Origin: Chloroflexota bacterium
GTDB taxonomy: Bacteria; Chloroflexota; Dehalococcoidia; Bin125
NCBI GenBank assembly: GCA_003228175.2
Contig: QGNQ01000005.1
Span: 1 to 64,000, forward strand
Length of the DNA: 64,000 nucleotides
Reading direction: 5' to 3'
The translations under genes were made by a program, and so were the position numbers. A model generated the notes under the pieces. The model ran no database searches and was not told the origin of the DNA. It saw only the letters and a list, made by a program, of their open reading frames with translations. Shown here piece by piece: positions 53,100-60,541 of the stretch (positions are counted from its first letter, which is position 1; each line of letters opens with the position of its first letter).

Positions 53100-53125
53100 G
53101 ACACGCGAGTCGCGAAAACGTTACA
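53100..53125 (-). promoter_or_regulatory. ECF-type promoter of the sigma operon
   Basis: Minus strand: TGTAACG (53125-53119), 14 bases, GTGTC (53104-53100), then GTTCAG. It is identical in core and spacing to the promoter at 50640-50615, so the sigma factor probably drives its own operon. Confidence 0.7.
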
Positions 53126-53238
53126 ACCGCGCCCTGGCGACTGGTGGGATGGGCTCTGGCGCGACGAGACGGCTATCCTGCGGCGGTCGCCCAGGACAAG
53201 CGGGTGCCAGCGGGCTCCCGCGTCGTAAGGATCGGTCG

Positions 53239-53751
53239 ATGACGATGATTGCGCAGTCGGTTGCCGCCACGGAACTACTCGAAGCGCTGCTGGATGCCGG
53301 CGTGCAGGATGTGGTGGCGGTGCCGGACACGCATCAGCGCACGCTGATCGCGTCGATCGAGGCGGATCCGTCGATGCGCTTCATCCAGGCGACGACGGAG
53401 GATGAGGGGACGGCGATCTGCGCCGGTCTGATCGTGGGCGGCCGTCGCCCGATCTTGCAGATTCAGCACGCCGGGCTCTACGCCTGCGTGAACAACTTGC
53501 GCGGTCTGGGTATCGATGGGGCGTTCCCCATCGTGCTGATGGTGGGGCTGCTGAGCCGGGACCGGGCGAAGGCGCCGCAAGCGGACTTCGGGTCGATGGT
53601 GCGACTTGCGGAGCCGCTGCTGGACGCGCTGGAGATACCGCATCACCTGATTGATGGGCCTGCGGATGTGGGGCAGATCGGGGCGGCGTACAGGGAGGCT
53701 GAGCAGCGAGGTGGCCCGGTTGCGCTGCTGATCGGCGCGGAGACGGTCTAG
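53239..53751 (+). CDS. TPP-dependent decarboxylase, alpha (PYR-domain) subunit
   Basis: A 170-residue protein equal to the N-terminal half of a thiamine-diphosphate decarboxylase of the sulfopyruvate/phosphonopyruvate type (ComD-like). The catalytic Glu that activates TPP is in TTEDEGTAICAGL, and the segment RRPILQIQHAGLYACVNNLRGL matches the alpha-subunit pattern. It must pair with the following gene, two bases downstream, which carries the TPP-diphosphate site. No coenzyme M pathway is nearby, so the 2-oxo-acid substrate remains open. AAGGATCG precedes the ATG. Confidence 0.82.
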   Translation: MTMIAQSVAATELLEALLDAGVQDVVAVPDTHQRTLIASIEADPSMRFIQATTEDEGTAICAGLIVGGRRPILQIQHAGLYACVNNLRGLGIDGAFPIVLMVGLLSRDRAKAPQADFGSMVRLAEPLLDALEIPHHLIDGPADVGQIGAAYREAEQRGGPVALLIGAETV

Positions 53752-53753
53752 CG

Positions 53754-54368
53754 ATGCCGAATACCAACCCCGATCCCGAACGACGCATGACGCGAGACGC
53801 GGCCTTGGATGTGCTCGCGCGGCGGCGCACGAATGAGGTCGTGGTGCCGGCGATGACTGCGCTGGGGCCGTGGGTGCGGCGCTCAGGGAGCGATCGTAAT
53901 TTGCTGAACTTGGGCTTCATGGGCGGCGCGTCGACCTACGCACTGGGCGTGGCGCTGGCGCGGTTGGATGTGGGCGTGTGGGTGATCGACGGGGACGGGT
54001 CGCTTCTGATGCAGTTGGGCTCGCTGGCAACGATCGCACACGCAGCCCCGTCGAACTTCCTGCACATCGTGATGCATAACGGGGTCTACGAGACCAGTGG
54101 CGCGCAGGCGATCCCGAGCGAGGGGCGGATTTCGTTCGCAGGACTGGCTCGTGAGGCGGGCTACGCGCAGGTGGCCCGGTTCCATGATGTCGAGGCGTTC
54201 GATGCGCAACTGGACGAGATCCTGGCGCAGGACGGGCCGACGTTGGTGGAGTTGATCACGGCGCCGACGGAGTCGTTCTACAAGCCCGGCCCGCCGCCCA
54301 GCGAGCGGCCGACGCCGGCGGTCGCGCGGAATTGGCCGACGGTTCGCGACGCGCTCCGGGACGACTAG
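53754..54368 (+). CDS. TPP-dependent decarboxylase, beta (PP-domain) subunit
   Basis: A 204-residue partner subunit with the TPP/Mg signature GDGSLLMQLGSLATIAH...MHNGVYE (the GDG-N motif), as in ComE and the C-terminal part of phosphonopyruvate decarboxylase. Together with the preceding alpha gene it forms one active site at the subunit interface. The C-terminal about 25 residues are Pro-rich. The ATG lies two bases after the alpha stop. Decarboxylation of a sulfo-, phosphono- or simple 2-oxo acid is possible. Confidence 0.82.
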   Translation: MPNTNPDPERRMTRDAALDVLARRRTNEVVVPAMTALGPWVRRSGSDRNLLNLGFMGGASTYALGVALARLDVGVWVIDGDGSLLMQLGSLATIAHAAPSNFLHIVMHNGVYETSGAQAIPSEGRISFAGLAREAGYAQVARFHDVEAFDAQLDEILAQDGPTLVELITAPTESFYKPGPPPSERPTPAVARNWPTVRDALRDD

Positions 54369-54401
54369 CCGCGCGCGCTGGTCCGCAGTTTCGCCAGAGG
54401 A

Positions 54402-55151
54402 TTAGTCATCGGCGGGCAGGTCAATCGCCATTGCGAGCGCGCGGGTGCGCGGGCCGGCTGCGGGTCCGTGGTCGCCGGGCGTGTTGAGTCGTGCGCGCAG
54501 GTCGGCCAGGTCGGCGGCGGTGTCGATATCGGTGAGGGTTTCGATTCGGACAGCGCGCAAGCCGGCGGCTGCCGCGACGGCCTCTGAGCGGGCCAGCACG
54601 TGGTCGGTGCTCCAGGCGATCGTGTGATGGAACAGGCGGGCTTCGCGGCCGGGGCGGAGCTGGTTGAGGCCGATCAGGTAGTAGCCACCATCGTGAGCCG
54701 GTCCGAAGACGACGTCAGCGTCGTTGTGGGCGAGGGCGCGGAGCGCGTCATGGATGGCGGTGGCGCGGAGCGCGGGGATGTCGGTCCCGACCAGGACGAC
54801 CGGACGGTGTTCGTCGTCGAACAGGGTGGCGGCGGCGGACTGCATGCGGCGGCCAATGTCGCCGGCGGTCTGGGGGAGCGCGTCGGGGTGGCCGGTGAGG
54901 GTTCGGACGGCATCGAGGGCGGGCCCGGGTTCGACGAACAGCGCTGTGCGCCAGTCGTGGGAATGGAGCGCTTGCACGGTGTCTTGCAGCATCGCGGTGG
55001 CCAGGGCGGCGGCGGCGTCGTTCCCGATGACGCGCGCGAGACGGGTCTTTGTCGTGCCGGGGTGCGGTGCGCGCGTGAGGATGCCCAGCGCCGGCCCGGG
55101 TTGGGCGTTTGGGGGAGGGACGTTTGGATGAGCGCCGTGGGGGTGGGGCAT
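54402..55151 (-). CDS. TIGR04282-family transferase (rSAM/selenodomain-associated transferase 1)
   Basis: A 249-residue nucleotidyltransferase-like GT-A-fold protein of the DUF2064/TIGR04282 family. Features: LGILTRAPHPGTTKTRLA (nucleotide binding), VVLVGTDIPALRA and FGPAHDGGYYLIGL. The family is named for co-occurrence with an arsenosugar radical-SAM (seleno)protein and the companion transferase in the next gene upstream. That radical-SAM protein is not in the window. It begins one base after the stop of the companion gene. It probably acts on a sugar or alcohol in arsenosugar-like or unknown secondary metabolism. Confidence 0.85.
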   Translation of the reverse strand: MPHPHGAHPNVPPPNAQPGPALGILTRAPHPGTTKTRLARVIGNDAAAALATAMLQDTVQALHSHDWRTALFVEPGPALDAVRTLTGHPDALPQTAGDIGRRMQSAAATLFDDEHRPVVLVGTDIPALRATAIHDALRALAHNDADVVFGPAHDGGYYLIGLNQLRPGREARLFHHTIAWSTDHVLARSEAVAAAAGLRAVRIETLTDIDTAADLADLRARLNTPGDHGPAAGPRTRALAMAIDLPADD

Positions 55152-55152
55152 G

Positions 55153-55848
55153 TTAGCGGATCTGCTTGTAGAGGCGCGCCAGCCGATGCGGCGAGACGCG
55201 CAGGAAGTACGCCGCCTGGATGACGAGCCAGGAGGCCCAGGCGGCGGCGACGCCGCCCTGCTCCCAGCGTCGCGGGGAGGCGGTGACGCGGGGCGAGAGA
55301 TAGGCCATGCGGCCGATGCGATGCAGGCGGTGGACGAACTTGAGGTCCTCCATGAGGGGGAAGGGCGGGAACCCGCCAACGGCCGCGAATGCCTCCGGGC
55401 GGCAGAAGATGGCGGAGTCGCCGTAGTAGACGCGGAGGCGTCGGATGACGTGGTAGAAGGCGGCCAGGAAGCGGCCGTGGGCGGTGGCACCAAAGTGGAT
55501 GCGATGGTTGCCGCCGACGACGCGTGGGTCGCGCAGGGCGTCGCGCATGGCCCGGCCGGAGTCTGGGTGGAGTTGGGCGTCGGCGTGGAGGAAGCAGTAA
55601 ATCTGTCCGCGCGCCGCTTGCGCGCCGAGATTGAGTTGCGGCCCGCGGCCCTTGGCGCCTTGGACGAGGCAGACACCCAGCGATTCGGCGATGGAGACGG
55701 TGGCGTCGTGGGAACCGCCGTCGCTGACGATGACTTGGTCGGCGCCGGCGGCGAAGGCGCTGGCGACCGCGGCCGCAATGTGGTCTTGTTCGTTGAGTGT
55801 GGGAATGATCACGCTCAGCGCGGCGTTCCCGTCGTTTCCCTCCCCCAT
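55153..55848 (-). CDS. TIGR04283-family glycosyltransferase (rSAM/selenodomain-associated transferase 2)
   Basis: A 231-residue GT2-family glycosyltransferase. LSVIIPTLNEQDHI, VIVSDGGSHDAT, the FLHADAQLHP (DxD-like) site and GGFPPFPLMEDLKFVHRL are diagnostic of the TIGR04283 type. A C-terminal hydrophobic segment (AAWASWLVIQAAYFL) suggests membrane association. It is the first gene of a two-gene operon with TIGR04282, one base apart. Known context is arsenosugar biosynthesis, but the acceptor here is not known. Confidence 0.88.
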   Translation of the reverse strand: MGEGNDGNAALSVIIPTLNEQDHIAAAVASAFAAGADQVIVSDGGSHDATVSIAESLGVCLVQGAKGRGPQLNLGAQAARGQIYCFLHADAQLHPDSGRAMRDALRDPRVVGGNHRIHFGATAHGRFLAAFYHVIRRLRVYYGDSAIFCRPEAFAAVGGFPPFPLMEDLKFVHRLHRIGRMAYLSPRVTASPRRWEQGGVAAAWASWLVIQAAYFLRVSPHRLARLYKQIR

Positions 55849-55970
55849 TGTCCGATCAACCCCCGATCTGCTGCGCTGCGGGCAATCCCTCCCGTCGATC
55901 GGGGCCGTATCGCCTGATGAGGATGGGTGGGGCTGGGTGGATGTCCGCTTCCGCAGCGCACCGACCGGAT

Positions 55971-55976
55971 TAGGAT
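55971..55976 (+). promoter_or_regulatory. candidate -10 box, leaderless start
   Basis: TAGGAT lies six bases before the ATG of the CcdA-like gene, with the same sequence and spacing as at 9296. No Shine-Dalgarno is present in between. Confidence 0.4.
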
Positions 55977-55982
55977 AGGGCC

Positions 55983-56828
55983 ATGGCTATCGCGCAGATC
56001 GCAGCGCCTGCACAACCGCTGGTGCCACCGCGTCGAGCAACGTTCCTACACGCTGTCGCCTTCGTGGGCGGCTTCTCCGTGGTCTTCGTGGTCTTGGGGG
56101 CCTCCCTGGGCGTGGTGGGGTTCGCGCTGCAGGACAACATCATTTGGTTCCAGCGGGTGGCAGGGGTGACGCTGATCGTTCTGGGGCTGCATCTGGCCGA
56201 GCTGGTTACGATTCCGTTCCTGATGCGCACCTACCAATTCGGCGCCGATACCCCGGTGGCGACGAAAGTCGCGCCCCGGGGCCGGTTGCGAAAGTACAGC
56301 CGGTCGGTCTTCGTGGGGTCCGCGTTTTCGTTGGGCTGGACGCCCTGCGTGGGGCCGATCCTGGCGGGCATTCTGACGCTGGCGGCGGACGGCGGATCGG
56401 TCGCGCAGGGGACGTTGCTGTTGGTCTTCTACGCGGCGGGCCTGGGCATTCCCTTCTTGCTGGCAGGGGCGGCGTTGGGATCGTCGACATCTGTGTTGAA
56501 GAAGATCGGTCCGCACATGTCGAAGATTTCGATCGGCAGCGGCATTCTGATCGTGTTCATGGGGATGCTGATCTTCCTGGATAACGTCAGCGTGTTGAAT
56601 GACTATTTCGGCTTCGCCAACTCGGCCGATTCGACGACGGAGGGGAACATCACCGGGGTGTTTGGCTTTGGCGTTGCGTTCTTGGGTGGCGTGCTCTCTT
56701 TCGTGTCGCCCTGCGTGCTGCCCCTGGTGCCGATCTATCTCAGCCATTTGGCGGGGGTGGGGGCAGAGGAGGCGCTGTTGCTGCAGCAGGAGGGCGGGGG
56801 GCCTCCCGCCGTCGACGCTCTATCGTGA
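55983..56828 (+). CDS. CcdA-like thiol transporter with permuted helix order
   Basis: A 281-residue, six-helix membrane protein of the CcdA/DsbD-beta family, which carries reducing equivalents from cytoplasmic thioredoxin to outside thiol proteins. Both redox cysteines are present but in unusual order. The protein opens with what is normally helix 2 (FLHAVAFVGGFSVVFVVLG). It continues through GWTPCVGP (Cys122, normally helix 4) and ends with the helix that is normally first, containing LSFVSPCVLPLVP (Cys244). The standard first helix is absent from the N-terminus. This reads as a circular permutation. A partner could be the tandem thioredoxin protein at 47.4 kb. The tail is short and Gly/Pro-rich. 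Confidence 0.85.
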   Translation: MAIAQIAAPAQPLVPPRRATFLHAVAFVGGFSVVFVVLGASLGVVGFALQDNIIWFQRVAGVTLIVLGLHLAELVTIPFLMRTYQFGADTPVATKVAPRGRLRKYSRSVFVGSAFSLGWTPCVGPILAGILTLAADGGSVAQGTLLLVFYAAGLGIPFLLAGAALGSSTSVLKKIGPHMSKISIGSGILIVFMGMLIFLDNVSVLNDYFGFANSADSTTEGNITGVFGFGVAFLGGVLSFVSPCVLPLVPIYLSHLAGVGAEEALLLQQEGGGPPAVDALS

Positions 56829-56861
56829 CGCTGACCCGCCGCTGACCCGCCGCTGACCCGC
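56829..56861 (+). repeat. three exact 11-bp tandem repeats
   Basis: CGCTGACCCGC occurs three times in a row, starting directly after the ccdA-like stop codon. Expansion by slippage is likely. It overlaps the hairpin at 56849-56876. Confidence 0.8.
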
Positions 56862-56876
56862 TTGTGGGCCAGCGGC
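56849..56876 (+). terminator. candidate hairpin after the CcdA-like gene
   Basis: GCCGCTG pairs with CAGCGGC and an inner CCC with GGG, separated by one mismatch and a six-base loop. It lies 20 bases past the stop and 22 bases before the next GTG. There is no U-tract. Confidence 0.35.
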
Positions 56877-56898
56877 ACTGATCGCGAAGGAGGCTTCC

Positions 56899-57468
56899 GT
56901 GACGACACCCGCCGCAGACCACCGCAGCGATTCTGCGGCGGAGCTCGCCGACCCTAGTGCGTTGGAGCAGGGCCTCCGCGGGGAGGAGGCGCAGGCCGCC
57001 GACCCTCACGGGCACGGTCCGCAGCCCAGCTACGAGTGGATGATTGAGGGCGAGGATGCGATGGTCATCCCGCATCTGAAGTCGATCGCGCCGACGCTGA
57101 CGTGGAAGGAGGAGCACTTTCACGTTCGCGATGTGGAGGTGGCCGACCCCGATCTGCCGGCCCTGCACCAAGTGGAGTTGGGCGATGAGCCGGTGGGCGC
57201 GCTGGATTTCCTGCCACTGCCGCAGAAGCGCACTCTGATGCGCCTGTTCCTCTGCTCTGACTTGGGGACGACGTGTTCGCTGGAGTCCGGCAATGACGTC
57301 ATGCAAGGCTTCGCGACGGCGTGGATTCAGCGCTTGGCGGCGTTGGGTTTCATGACGATCCAGAGCAGTCCCGGCGCGGAGCGCCGACCGATGGGGTTCG
57401 CGATCCCCAGTCCACCGGCGCCGGAGAATGCGACGCCGGAAGGCCCGGCGGCGGCGGCGCTCGATTAG
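56899..57468 (+). CDS. hypothetical protein
   Basis: A 189-residue protein that I do not recognise. The first about 45 residues are polar and acidic, and the last about 35 are Pro/Ala-rich. The central part (EWMIEGEDAMVIPHLKSIAPTL to GFMTIQS) looks like a compact alpha/beta domain with two close cysteines (LFLCSDLGTTC). No signal peptide or membrane helix is seen. It starts with GTG behind AAGGAGG. It follows the CcdA-like gene, so a redox link through its cysteines is conceivable but unsupported. Confidence 0.65.
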   Translation: MTTPAADHRSDSAAELADPSALEQGLRGEEAQAADPHGHGPQPSYEWMIEGEDAMVIPHLKSIAPTLTWKEEHFHVRDVEVADPDLPALHQVELGDEPVGALDFLPLPQKRTLMRLFLCSDLGTTCSLESGNDVMQGFATAWIQRLAALGFMTIQSSPGAERRPMGFAIPSPPAPENATPEGPAAAALD

Positions 57469-57497
57469 TCGCTCGCCCCAGGGTTGCGGTTGCGGGC

Positions 57498-58688
57498 TCA
57501 GCCGGCTTCGTTGAAGCGAGGCAGCACCTGGGTCGCGAAGAGTTCCAGCGAACGCATCAGCTTGTTGTGGGGCACGAGGCCGATGTACTGCCAGGCGACG
57601 ATGCGTTGTACGGGCAAGTAGGCGAGCATGGCTTCGATCTGACGGCTGACGGTGTCTGGGCTGCCGACGAGGAGCAGGCCGGTGTCGAGCATTTCCTGCA
57701 CGCTGGGCCGCTGCCCGGTATTCGGATCGACGAGGGCGTCGCCGAAGTGGAAGGGCTCGAACCAGGCGGCGCCAACGAAGGCGCCGGAGTCGCGCCAGAG
57801 GGCATAGGCTTCCTCGTCGGTGTCGGCGACGATTACGTCACGCAGCACGCCCAGGCCCTGCCCCGGCTGGAGATCGCGACCGCAGGCGAGGGCCTCTTCG
57901 CGGTAGACCTGGAAGAGCTCTTGCTCCAGGGCGGGCCGCAGGGGTGCGAGGATGGCGGTGACTTCTTCGCGGGCACACCAGCGGATCGTGCGCTCGCTTG
58001 CGGCGAAGGGCTGGAAGATGGGGGGGTGGGGCCGTTGCAGCGGCTTTGGCACGACGCCGATCTGCTGGACGATGCCGTCGCTGACGCCGGCGCCGTAGCG
58101 CTGTGTGGCTTCCAGGTCCCAGGGCGTGCCGGGGGGCGGGATCTGCCAATAGTCGCCCTGGAAGTCGAAGAGGTCCTCTGTCCAGGCGCGCTTGATGATG
58201 CGGAAGTGCTCTTCGAAGGCGGCGCGATTGGCGGCGTCGATGGCGTCGTGCTGGCCGGGGGTTGCGCCGTGGATGCCGTGCAGCTGCTGGGCCATGGTGT
58301 CGACCCAGCGTCGCTGATAGCCGCGCGCGAAGCCCGCAACGGCCCGGCCGCCACTCATGTGGTCCAGCATGGCGATGTCCTCGGCGACGCGGATCGGGTT
58401 GTGGGTGGGCAGGACGAGGCCGAGCTGGCCGACGCGAATGCGCTCTGTCTGCATGGCGACGAAGAGGTCCAGCAAGATCGGGTTGGTGGAGAGTTCAATC
58501 CCTTCGACGTGGAAGTGGTGTTCCGTGAAGGCGATGGAATCGTAGCCGAGTTGGTCGGCGAGGCGGGCCTGCTCGCCCAGCTCACGCAGCATCTGTTGGT
58601 AGATCTGGGGGTCGAGACCGGCCAGGCCGCGCTCGATCTGGGCGCGTGAGCCGCTGGAGGGGAGGTAGAAGACGCTCGTTTCGATCAT
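57498..58688 (-). CDS. LLM-class flavin-dependent oxidoreductase
   Basis: A 396-residue luciferase-like enzyme. SIAFTEHHFHVEG, LGLVLPTHNPIRVAEDIAML and the MSGGRAVAGFARGY loop define the flavin site, and RPHPPIFQPFAAS is the usual mid-barrel segment. The length suits FMN-type monooxygenases rather than the smaller F420 reductases. The C-terminus DTVSRQIEAMLAYLPVQRIV is family-standard. No clear Shine-Dalgarno precedes the ATG. The PPOX gene upstream on the same strand, 78 bases away, may share its transcript. Substrate unknown. Confidence 0.88.
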   Translation of the reverse strand: MIETSVFYLPSSGSRAQIERGLAGLDPQIYQQMLRELGEQARLADQLGYDSIAFTEHHFHVEGIELSTNPILLDLFVAMQTERIRVGQLGLVLPTHNPIRVAEDIAMLDHMSGGRAVAGFARGYQRRWVDTMAQQLHGIHGATPGQHDAIDAANRAAFEEHFRIIKRAWTEDLFDFQGDYWQIPPPGTPWDLEATQRYGAGVSDGIVQQIGVVPKPLQRPHPPIFQPFAASERTIRWCAREEVTAILAPLRPALEQELFQVYREEALACGRDLQPGQGLGVLRDVIVADTDEEAYALWRDSGAFVGAAWFEPFHFGDALVDPNTGQRPSVQEMLDTGLLLVGSPDTVSRQIEAMLAYLPVQRIVAWQYIGLVPHNKLMRSLELFATQVLPRFNEAG

Positions 58689-58766
58689 CGGGGGGGTCGA
58701 TCGGGAGGGCGTTCGATGATGGGGTTCCGATCCCTGGGTGGGCGCCGATGATGGGAGCGCGCGCCG

Positions 58767-59180
58767 CTACATCTTGAGGACGCCGAAGACGCGCTCCGGC
58801 TTGATGCGGACGACGAGCCGGCCCTGATCCTTGAGCAGTTGGTCGAAGTTGCCCGGGGGTTCCCAGGAGGCATCGCCGCGCATGGCGCGGTTGAGTTCGA
58901 CGTGGGTGGGGATGATGTTGTCGCGCTGGATGGAGCCGCTGCCCTCGACGGTGACGTAGCCAAAGGGATCGCCGGCATCGGAGAGCGTGACGGCGACGCG
59001 GGCGTCGTTTTCGATCGTGCGGGTCTTGAGCCGGTCCTCTGTGGTCGAGAAGGTGATGTCGTCGCCATCGATGACGACGAAGACGCCGCTGCTGGAGGGG
59101 CTGCCGTTCTTCCGCAGCGTGGTGACGACGGCGAACAGGTGGTCGCGGATGAACTCGTCCTGCTCCGTGGTTCCGATCAT
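58767..59180 (-). CDS. PPOX-class, probably F420-dependent, oxidoreductase
   Basis: A 137-residue split-beta-barrel protein of the pyridoxamine-phosphate-oxidase-like superfamily. HLFAVVTTLRKNGSPSSSGVFVVIDG, FSTTEDRLKTRTIENDARVAVT and the ending VRIKPERVFGVL match the F420-binding TIGR03618-like group. It would transfer a hydride between F420 and an unknown substrate. The start at 59180 is preceded by GGGGGGATC. It is adjacent to a luciferase-like gene on the same strand and divergent from the ABM-domain gene. Confidence 0.85.
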   Translation of the reverse strand: MIGTTEQDEFIRDHLFAVVTTLRKNGSPSSSGVFVVIDGDDITFSTTEDRLKTRTIENDARVAVTLSDAGDPFGYVTVEGSGSIQRDNIIPTHVELNRAMRGDASWEPPGNFDQLLKDQGRLVVRIKPERVFGVLKM

Positions 59181-59300
59181 GCGATCCCCCCTTCGCGCCT
59201 GGCGGCGCGTCGCGACAGGGTATCGGATCACAGAGGAGAGCCGGTCGGTCCGGGTCCGTAGGGTGGGGGCAGGCGTATGCGTTGGTAGAGGGGGTTGCAG

Positions 59301-59663
59301 ATGTTCGTGGCGATGAACCGATTCCGTGTGGTGCCGGAGCGGGAGGCCGATTGGGAGCGGATCTGGAAGGAACGCGAGACGCATCTGCAAGAGGCGCCAG
59401 GGTTCGTCCAGTTCGCGCTATTGCGCAGCGATGAGGTGGGGGAGTACATCAGCCACAGCATTTGGCTGGACCGGGCGGCGTTCGAGGCCTGGACGCGGTC
59501 CGATGCCTTCCGGACGAGCCACGCGCAGGGATCGTTGGAGGGGGTGCTGGCGGGGCCGCCAGAGCTGGGCCTGTTCCAGGCGGTGGTGCGGGAGGAACCC
59601 GGCGGGCAACGCGAGTTGGATGACAGCGCCCCGGCGCCGGACCGGCAAGGCCCGCGACACTGA
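59301..59663 (+). CDS. ABM-domain protein, heme-degrading monooxygenase-like
   Basis: A 120-residue antibiotic-biosynthesis-monooxygenase (ABM) fold protein. MFVAMNRFRVVPEREADWERIWKERETHL and GFVQFALLRSDEVGEYISHSIW resemble IsdG/HmoB-type heme oxygenases, where Asn in the first strand and a later Trp contact heme. Asn7 and Trp57-like residues are present. The start at 59301 has AGAGGGGG upstream. An earlier TTG at 59295 is in frame. The C-terminal about 20 residues are polar. The role in heme or iron use is an inference. Confidence 0.75.
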   Translation: MFVAMNRFRVVPEREADWERIWKERETHLQEAPGFVQFALLRSDEVGEYISHSIWLDRAAFEAWTRSDAFRTSHAQGSLEGVLAGPPELGLFQAVVREEPGGQRELDDSAPAPDRQGPRH

Positions 59664-59701
59664 GGGGTGGATGCGATTTTGGGGGCGCCAGCACGTCGGG
59701 T

Positions 59702-59731
59702 TTGACCGGACGGTAAGCATCCGCTTACGGT
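59702..59731 (+). promoter_or_regulatory. arsR promoter with internal operator
   Basis: TTGACC (59702-59707), 18 bases, TACGGT (59726-59731) form a promoter whose transcript would begin at the ATG at 59738. A perfect repeat, GTAAGC-ATCC-GCTTAC (59713-59728), lies between and over the boxes, ideally placed for repression by the ArsR protein encoded next. Confidence 0.6.
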
Positions 59732-59737
59732 GGGCGG

Positions 59738-60061
59738 ATGGATACGACTTTGCACGCCATCGCCGATCCGCGCCGCCGCCGCATCCTGGAGTTGGTCGCG
59801 CACGAGGAGCTGTCGGCGGGGGACATTGCGTCGCACTTCGAGGTGAGCCGACCGGCGATTTCGCAGCATTTGGGAGTGCTGAAGAACGCGCACCTGCTAA
59901 TCGAGCGTCGGGAGGGGACGCGTCGTTTCTACCGCGCGCGGCCGGACGGTCTGGACGAGTTGCGGGGCTATCTGGAGCATTTCTGGGATCACCACTTGGA
60001 CCAACTCAAGCGGGCGGCCGAGTTGAGGGAGAGGAGCGTGGCCGATGGCGCCGACGGATGA
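59738..60061 (+). CDS. ArsR-family HTH regulator
   Basis: A 107-residue winged helix-turn-helix protein. MDTTLHAIADPRRRRILELVAHEELSAGDIASHFEVSRPAISQHLGVLKNAHLL is the full DNA-binding domain, and the wing ERREGTRRFYRARP follows. There is no Cys pair for metal, as usual for members paired with SRPBCC proteins. The 3' end overlaps the next gene by 17 bases. It probably represses its own operon through the palindrome at 59713-59728. Confidence 0.92.
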   Translation: MDTTLHAIADPRRRRILELVAHEELSAGDIASHFEVSRPAISQHLGVLKNAHLLIERREGTRRFYRARPDGLDELRGYLEHFWDHHLDQLKRAAELRERSVADGADG

Positions 60062-60533
60062 GAGCGCGGAAGCGCTGACCGAGATTGAGCGAGAGTTGGA
60101 TATCGCGGCGAGTCCGGAGACTGTGTTCTCGCTGCTGACGGACAGTAGGGAGCAGATCCGCTGGATGGGCACGGAGGCGAGCCTGGAGCCGTACGCGGGC
60201 GGTCTCTACCGCGTGAATTGCACGGGCAACGATGTTGCGCTGGGTGAGTTCGTGGAGGTGGTGCCGTACTCGCGGGTCGTGTTTACGTTCGGCTGGGAGG
60301 GTCCCGATAAGCCGGTGCCGCCGGGCAGCAGCACGGTGGAGATCACCTTGACGCCCACGGACGCGGGCACGCACTTGCATTTCCTGCATCGGGGCTTGCC
60401 GACGCCGGCGGCGGAGCAATTCGGGCAGGGTTGGGATCATTTCCTGGAGCGGTTGCAGATCGTGGGCGACGGTGGCGAGCCCGGCCGCGACCCGTGGGCG
60501 ACGACCCCGGCGGAGACGGCCGCCGACGGGTGA
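60045..60533 (+). CDS. SRPBCC/AHSA1-domain protein
   Basis: A 162-residue START-like protein of the Aha1-C group. TEIERELDIAASPETVFSLLTDSREQIRWMG opens the fold, and VVFTFGWEGPDKPVPPGSSTVEITL and THLHFLHRGLP are typical. Such proteins bind hydrophobic ligands. Paired with ArsR regulators they are often induced together, but no reaction is known. Its start lies within the end of arsR, in another frame, so the two are translationally coupled. It converges on a VOC gene. Confidence 0.88.
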   Translation: MAPTDESAEALTEIERELDIAASPETVFSLLTDSREQIRWMGTEASLEPYAGGLYRVNCTGNDVALGEFVEVVPYSRVVFTFGWEGPDKPVPPGSSTVEITLTPTDAGTHLHFLHRGLPTPAAEQFGQGWDHFLERLQIVGDGGEPGRDPWATTPAETAADG

Positions 60534-60541
60534 CTGCGCGG

